64,000 nt of DNA from positions 248,001 through 312,000 of the forward strand of contig CAXXNY010000016.1 of the NCBI GenBank assembly GCA_963674805.2, written 5' to 3'. The notes under the pieces are model-generated. The model had not been told where the DNA came from. It worked only from the letters and a program-made list of their open reading frames with translations, and searched no databases. This DNA is from CALMFG01 sp963674805. GTDB lineage: Bacteria; Bacillota; Clostridia; Christensenellales; CALMFG01. The stretch's first letter is position 1. Each line of letters opens with the position of its first letter. A program made the translations under genes and the position numbers. Below are positions 60,258 to 64,000 of this stretch, in pieces.

Positions 60258-61643
60258 ATGCAGGATCAAAAAAGGTCAAAAAAGAAAAAACTAGGGATTG
60301 TTCTGTCAGTCGTTCTGTTCGTTATAATCCTACTTCTGCTTACCTATATATTTGAACCCTTTAGTTTTATTAAATATTTAAAAGGTTTATACAATGAAAA
60401 TAGGGGGAACTATATGGTAGCAGAAGCATATTATAGCCAAACCCCAGATTTTTTAGATAGCGATGAACATCTTGATTACGTCCAGCGCGAGTTAAATTAT
60501 GCTAGTGCAGTAGAAAAGATGAAGCTGGGTGAGTACAAGGATGCCGCTGCACTTTTTGCTCAAGCAAAAGGTCTTAAGGACTCAGCCGAGTTGGGTGCCG
60601 CCTGCAGTTATAAGGTGGGGACTGATTATGAGCGGTCTGGTGACTATACAAATATGCTGACTTATCTATGGGCAGCAGGAGACTACAAAGATGCATTGGA
60701 TATAACCGGTGATTATTTAAGGCGCATCAACTGTCATGTTGTTGATGCCGATTGGTACAATACATTTGCCGTTACAGATGAGGGTAGAGTATTGGTTGCC
60801 GGCGGAAATGCGGAAGGCCAGGCAAGTGTTGAGGACTGGGAAGATATAGTTTCTATTTCGGGTCATGAGAGCTTTACTATTGGCTTGAAAAGCGATGGAA
60901 GTATCTGCTATACACCGCCTCTAGATGGAAATAATGATATTTGGAATTATAGCGATAAGTTTGATACTGTCTTTTCGAATAACAATATTGTTGATATAAC
61001 AAATAGCGGCTATCATGTAGTTGGTCTAAAGTCAGATGGTACGGTGGTTGGCGCTGGTCCCAATACAGCAGCTTATATAGATTCAAATAGCTGGAGTGAT
61101 ATCATCGCAGTAGATACCGGAATTGAGCATACTGTCGGATTAAAAAATGACGGTACTGTTGTTGCTGCAGGTAATAATAAAAATCAATTAGGCGAAGAAG
61201 CTGGCCAGTGTAATGTTAAAAGCTGGACGGATATCGTGGCTATTAGTGCAGGAAATTACCATACTGTTGGGCTTAAGTCCGATGGCACTGTTATAGCAAC
61301 CGGCCTTAATGATGTGATCGCTTTTGAAGATGGCAACGAAGACCCATTAAGGGGTTATGCGGGCCAATGCGATGTCGAGGGCTGGACGGATATCGTGGCT
61401 ATTGCTACTGGATCCTTTCATACGATAGGGTTAAAATCCGACGGAACAGTTGTCGCTACTGGTGACAATTATTTTGGACAATGTAATATTAGCACATGGA
61501 AAGACATTATTGCTGTTTATGCAGGCGAGTGGACAACTATTGGCCTTAAGGAGGACGGAACAATTAGGATAACAGGGTTAAACCTCGAGGGCTCTAGAAA
61601 TGTTTCTGGCTTTTCTAACATACAGATGCCGGGATCATATTAA
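60258..61643 (+). CDS. Membrane-anchored TPR-like/RCC1-repeat protein
   Basis: 461 residues with AGGAGG 8 bases before ATG. A basic start and one transmembrane helix near residues 12-31 anchor it. Residues 60-160 hold helical repeats (FLDSDEHLDYVQRELNYASA, AALFAQAKGLKDSAELGAAC). The outer part from 165 has at least six copies of an RCC1-like unit of 40-50 residues with the core GLKSDGTVVATG and the tail xxWTDIVAISAG. RCC1-type repeats form propellers that bind proteins or ligands. The partner is unknown. It lies between the integrase and a candidate attachment repeat. Confidence 0.78.
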   Translation: MQDQKRSKKKKLGIVLSVVLFVIILLLLTYIFEPFSFIKYLKGLYNENRGNYMVAEAYYSQTPDFLDSDEHLDYVQRELNYASAVEKMKLGEYKDAAALFAQAKGLKDSAELGAACSYKVGTDYERSGDYTNMLTYLWAAGDYKDALDITGDYLRRINCHVVDADWYNTFAVTDEGRVLVAGGNAEGQASVEDWEDIVSISGHESFTIGLKSDGSICYTPPLDGNNDIWNYSDKFDTVFSNNNIVDITNSGYHVVGLKSDGTVVGAGPNTAAYIDSNSWSDIIAVDTGIEHTVGLKNDGTVVAAGNNKNQLGEEAGQCNVKSWTDIVAISAGNYHTVGLKSDGTVIATGLNDVIAFEDGNEDPLRGYAGQCDVEGWTDIVAIATGSFHTIGLKSDGTVVATGDNYFGQCNISTWKDIIAVYAGEWTTIGLKEDGTIRITGLNLEGSRNVSGFSNIQMPGSY

Positions 61644-61725
61644 CTTATAGTAATTAAAGTATCCTTCAAAATACATGTAAAGCGCTGCTAAATGACGTAT
61701 GCGCGTATTTATTAGTTAAAAAACA

Positions 61726-61752
61726 GATCTCATGTGACATATTTGTGACATG
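61726..61752. repeat. Right copy of the 27-bp direct repeat (candidate attachment site)
   Basis: GATCTCAT followed by GTGACATATTTGTGACATG, 25 of 27 identical to 27293-27319 and in the same direction, 34.4 kb away. It marks the border between the int/RCC1 genes and the parAB-ardA element. Confidence 0.5.
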
Positions 61753-61803
61753 AAGCCCGAAAAGTCATAAAAAAAGAGCCCCTGATTTTGAGCCCGAAGT
61801 GCC

Positions 61804-61831
61804 AAAAAAGCCCGAAATCTAGGGCTTTTTT
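61804..61831. terminator. Bidirectional terminator upstream of parA
   Basis: AAAAAAGCCC (61804-61813) and GGGCTTTTTT (61822-61831) pair perfectly over 10 bases with an 8-nt loop. T runs are present on both strands. It insulates the par operon. Confidence 0.75.
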
Positions 61832-61909
61832 ACTGGTGCCGAGTTTTAATTATCTGTAGAATGTTTAAATCACACTTTTCACCACCATTTCAATACTTCA
61901 AACGTAAAT

Positions 61910-61947
61910 CTCCTTGTTTTGAACACAAAATACCTAAAAACAAGGAG
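61910..61947 (+). promoter_or_regulatory. Hairpin sequestering the parA ribosome binding site
   Basis: CTCCTTGTTTT (61910-61920) pairs perfectly over 11 bases with AAAACAAGGAG (61937-61947). The AAGGAG ribosome binding site of parA (61942-61947) is wholly within the stem. As RNA it would block initiation; as DNA it is an inverted repeat that ParA or ParB could bind. Confidence 0.7.
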
Positions 61948-61954
61948 AAAACTT

Positions 61955-62743
61955 ATGAACAAATGCGAAATCATAACCATCGCAAATCAAAAAGGCGGTG
62001 TGGGTAAAACCACAACCGCGATTAATCTCGGAACAGCACTTGCCAGGCAAGGCAAACATGTATTGTTAATCGATCTTGACCCACAGGCGAACCTCACCAT
62101 GTGTATGGGGTTCCAAACACCGGATGAATTGTCCTGCACCATTGCCAATGTTTTAATGGAATATGTGGATGATAAAGTCACATTAACCAGAGAGGATTAT
62201 CTCCAGTATGCCGAAGGCTGTGATCTAGTACCGTCATCCATACAGCTTTCTGGTATTGAACCATCTTTAGTCAATGCCTTATCAAGAGAACGCCTGCTGA
62301 GTAAATTTCTCGAACAATACAAAGACGACTATGACTACATCTTAATTGATTGTATGCCATCGCTAGGTATGCTTACGATAAATGCTTTGGTCGCTGCGAC
62401 TTCTGTACTTATTCCGGTGCAGGCACACTACTTAAGTGCCAAAGGATTGGAGATGCTCATTGGTACCATCAGCCGTATCAAAACCCATATCAATCATGAG
62501 CTGGACTTTAAGGGCATCTTGATTACCATGCATAATGAACGACTGAATTTCACCAAATCGATTTTAAATAACTTAGAAAAAGCGTATGGGAATCATATCA
62601 GAATCTTCGAAAACAGAATACCTCAGTCAGTAAGAGCAGTCGAACATACTGCCACGGGCAAAAGTGCTTACTTATATGACCCCAAATGCAAAGTGTCTCT
62701 CGCTTATGAAGCGTTCGCAAAGGAGGTCATTGACAATGGCTGA
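61955..62743 (+). CDS. parA: ParA-type partition ATPase
   Basis: 262 residues from ATG at 61955 (a start 36 bases up would lie in the hairpin and is rejected). Deviant Walker A ANQKGGVGKTTTAINLG near residue 8, LLIDLDPQANLT near 33, DYDYILIDCMPSLGMLTINA near 115 and VQAHYLSAKGLEMLI near 150. It drives partition of an element with ParB, which overlaps its stop by 8 bases. ParA/ParB pairs near ArdA are common at one end of integrative/conjugative elements of Bacillota. Confidence 0.92.
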   Translation: MNKCEIITIANQKGGVGKTTTAINLGTALARQGKHVLLIDLDPQANLTMCMGFQTPDELSCTIANVLMEYVDDKVTLTREDYLQYAEGCDLVPSSIQLSGIEPSLVNALSRERLLSKFLEQYKDDYDYILIDCMPSLGMLTINALVAATSVLIPVQAHYLSAKGLEMLIGTISRIKTHINHELDFKGILITMHNERLNFTKSILNNLEKAYGNHIRIFENRIPQSVRAVEHTATGKSAYLYDPKCKVSLAYEAFAKEVIDNG

Positions 62744-63677
62744 AATTAAAGCGAATCTTAAATCCTTTGATGATCTATTTAAATCAAGTGAACAATTACA
62801 GCAGGAAAAACTAAGCGGCCTTACGCCATCAGACGTTGAAATATCCAAGCTGAAACCATTCGGGAAACACCCGTTTAAAATGTACGATACAGATAAATTA
62901 AATAGCTTGGCTGAAAGCATTAAGGAACAAGGTGTTATTGTTCCAATACTAATTCGGCCAATCAAAGATGGAAAGTTCGAATATGAAATCATCGCCGGTC
63001 ATAACCGTGTACAGGCATCGCGGGTTGCAGGCATTGATACGATTCCCTGTATTATCCGTGAGATGGACAATGAGACCGCTACTATTTTAATGGTGGATTC
63101 CAACCTGCAGCAGCGCGAAAGCATCCTGCCAAGCGAGAAAGCATTTGCATATAAATATAAGCTGGAAGCGATTAAGGCACAAGGCAAGCGTACCGATTTA
63201 ACTTCGTGCCAAGTTGGCACAAAGTTTAATAGTGCTGATGAAATTGCCGATAGCAATGATGATAGTAGACGCGATATTTATCGATATATACGCCTTACCA
63301 ATCTTATCCCAAATCTTTTGGATAAGGTGGATGAGCGCAAGTTGGCGTTCATCCCTGCGGTTGAACTATCGTACCTTAAAAAGAAAGAGCAGGAGTTTCT
63401 CTATGATATTTTAAACCGCGAAGAGAATTTCAGTGTGCCATTAAAACAGGCAAGTACATTGAAAGGCATCAGCCAAAACGGTGATCTGACTTATGAGAAA
63501 ATAGATAGTATCATTACAGAAAAAGTGAAGTCTTTACCGCCTATCTTCAAGGTCTCATACAAGAAAGTAAAAGATTACTTCCCGAATGATGTAACGCCAA
63601 AACAGTTTGAGCATACGGTCATGAAGGCACTAGAATATTACTTTGAAAATCAACAAGACTTAGAGCTCGAACGATAA
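62736..63677 (+). CDS. parB: ParB-type DNA-binding partition protein
   Basis: 313 residues from ATG at 62736, with AAAGGAGG 9 bases upstream. The ParB nuclease/CTPase domain has KPFGKHPFKMYDTDKLNSLA near residue 45, VPILIRPIKDG and YEIIAGHNRVQASRVAGIDT near 82. The HTH region follows near 160-200 (SNDDSRRDIYRYIRLTNLIP). The C-terminal 80 residues are variable. It binds a centromere-like site and works with ParA. No parS-like repeat is evident in the remaining 300 bases. Confidence 0.9.
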   Translation: MAEIKANLKSFDDLFKSSEQLQQEKLSGLTPSDVEISKLKPFGKHPFKMYDTDKLNSLAESIKEQGVIVPILIRPIKDGKFEYEIIAGHNRVQASRVAGIDTIPCIIREMDNETATILMVDSNLQQRESILPSEKAFAYKYKLEAIKAQGKRTDLTSCQVGTKFNSADEIADSNDDSRRDIYRYIRLTNLIPNLLDKVDERKLAFIPAVELSYLKKKEQEFLYDILNREENFSVPLKQASTLKGISQNGDLTYEKIDSIITEKVKSLPPIFKVSYKKVKDYFPNDVTPKQFEHTVMKALEYYFENQQDLELER

Positions 63678-63692
63678 GAAATATCAATTCAA

Positions 63693-63716
63693 GGCATCCA
63701 ATTGGATGCCTTTTTT
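63693..63716 (+). terminator. Terminator after parB
   Basis: GGCATCCAATTGGATGCC is a perfect palindromic stem (63693-63710) followed by six T. It ends the par transcript 15 bases after the stop codon. Confidence 0.8.
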
Positions 63717-63730
63717 AATTGGAGGAAGCC

Positions 63731-63826
63731 ATGCAACTATCCGTCATTATATGGGCAGCGATTATCATCTCATTTGAAATTACTGTTTTAGCTATCTTAA
63801 TCATTGCATTAACCATGAAGCCATAG
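63731..63826 (+). CDS. Small single-pass membrane peptide (31 residues)
   Basis: ATG at 63731 with GGAGGAAGCC upstream. The product MQLSVIIWAAIIISFEITVL plus 11 more residues is one hydrophobic helix with a short basic tail (TMKP). Its stop is followed by AAAGGAGC, the ribosome binding site for ardA. It looks translated, but I do not recognise it. Confidence 0.6.
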   Translation: MQLSVIIWAAIIISFEITVLAILIIALTMKP

Positions 63827-63841
63827 AAAGGAGCAAACATC

Positions 63842-64000
63842 ATGATCAGTATCTATTTAACGAACCTTGGCAAATACAACGAAGGCGAACTCGTCGGCGA
63901 ATGGGTGGAACTGCCCATTAAGTCCAAGGCACTGGAAGCTGCGCTGGAACGTATCGGCATCGACAATGTCCGGTATGAAGAATACTTTCTGACCGACTAT
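63842..64000 (+). CDS. ardA: ArdA antirestriction protein, 3' part outside window
   Basis: 53 codons are visible to the right edge. MISIYLTNLGKYNEGELVGE and then WVELPI are the typical ArdA opening. ArdA is an acidic DNA mimic of about 165 residues that blocks type I restriction enzymes. AAAGGAGC lies 9 bases upstream. It marks the neighbouring segment as a mobile element that must enter cells carrying type I restriction systems such as the one 8 kb away. Confidence 0.9.
   Translation, partial: MISIYLTNLGKYNEGELVGEWVELPIKSKALEAALERIGIDNVRYEEYFLTDY

Larger units (their letters stand above)
61644..61909. other. Intergenic region with direct repeat and terminator
   Basis: Holds the second 27-bp repeat (61726-61752), a strong bidirectional terminator (61804-61831) and several AGCCC copies. 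I see no gene. Confidence 0.5.

Noticed and set aside
1..64000. CRISPR arrays or prophage structural genes
   Set aside because: No regularly spaced repeats and no capsid, tail or terminase-like proteins were seen.

Overview
The window looks like the chromosome of an anaerobic, low-to-middle GC Gram-positive bacterium (Bacillota; Clostridia or Erysipelotrichia type). The evidence is strong AGGAGG-type ribosome binding sites, lipoprotein sugar-binding proteins, a lactate dehydrogenase/electron-transfer-flavoprotein operon of the kind known from acetogens, an erm gene with a leader-peptide attenuator, and the start of a ParA/ParB/ArdA integrative element. I see no tRNA, rRNA or CRISPR array.

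Layout. (1) 1-1450: the 5' part of a methyltransferase gene, then decayed IS3-type debris. (2) 1452-14840: a co-directional run of 12 genes (minus strand) from a ribose-type ABC transporter through two cupins, an Old-Yellow-Enzyme reductase, an aldo/keto reductase, L-rhamnose isomerase, a sensory-rhodopsin-transducer-like (ASRT) protein, an MFS carrier, L-xylulose-5-phosphate 3-epimerase and L-xylulose kinase. A sigma-A promoter with a GntR-type operator lies at its head, next to its likely regulator, and a terminator lies at its tail. Together the enzymes give L-lyxose -> L-xylulose -> L-xylulose-5-P -> L-ribulose-5-P. (3) 14947-21411: an unassigned oxidation/hydrolysis operon (PHP hydrolase, creatininase family, Tm-1-like, Fe-S protein, FAD oxidase) beside an RpiR regulator, with repeated A/T-rich candidate operators. 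(4) 21557-27070 (plus strand): GntR regulator, lactate racemase, EtfB, ferredoxin-EtfA and FAD lactate dehydrogenase, with a promoter, operator and terminator.

(5) 27354-43066: a second, more A/T-rich sugar island on the minus strand: LacI regulator, GH1 beta-glucosidase, two complete sugar ABC transporters, three cupin-like or AllA-like proteins, PfkB kinase, a ribulose/allulose-phosphate 3-epimerase homologue, a DUF4432 epimerase, D-lyxose isomerase and a 6-phospho-3-hexuloisomerase homologue. Four copies of a LacI-type operator mark its promoters. (6) 43226-44353: erm methyltransferase with an 8-codon leader peptide and an intrinsic terminator before the gene. (7) 44600-55992: a dense defence cluster, a type I restriction-modification operon (hsdM, hsdS, hsdR) interleaved with two membrane proteins, SatD plus DUF3307, RhuM plus Fic/Doc and an HNH nuclease. 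hsdS carries a single in-frame stop codon.

(8) 56041-61643: a methyltransferase flanked by a repeated 14-mer, a cold-shock protein, an HUH Rep-like protein, a tyrosine integrase and a membrane-anchored RCC1-repeat protein. (9) 61900-64000: parA (ribosome binding site inside a perfect hairpin), parB, a 31-codon membrane peptide and the start of ardA, the left end of an integrative/conjugative element. A 27-bp near-identical direct repeat at 27293 and 61726 may be the ends of a 34-kb inserted segment covering regions 5 to 8.

The observation I find most interesting is the SatD/DUF3307 pair inside the restriction operon. SatD shows a nucleotide-cyclase/GGDEF-like palm pattern plus a helix-turn-helix. 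Its partner is a multi-pass membrane protein with His/Asp pairs in its helices. This could be a small nucleotide-signalling module, but that is inference only.
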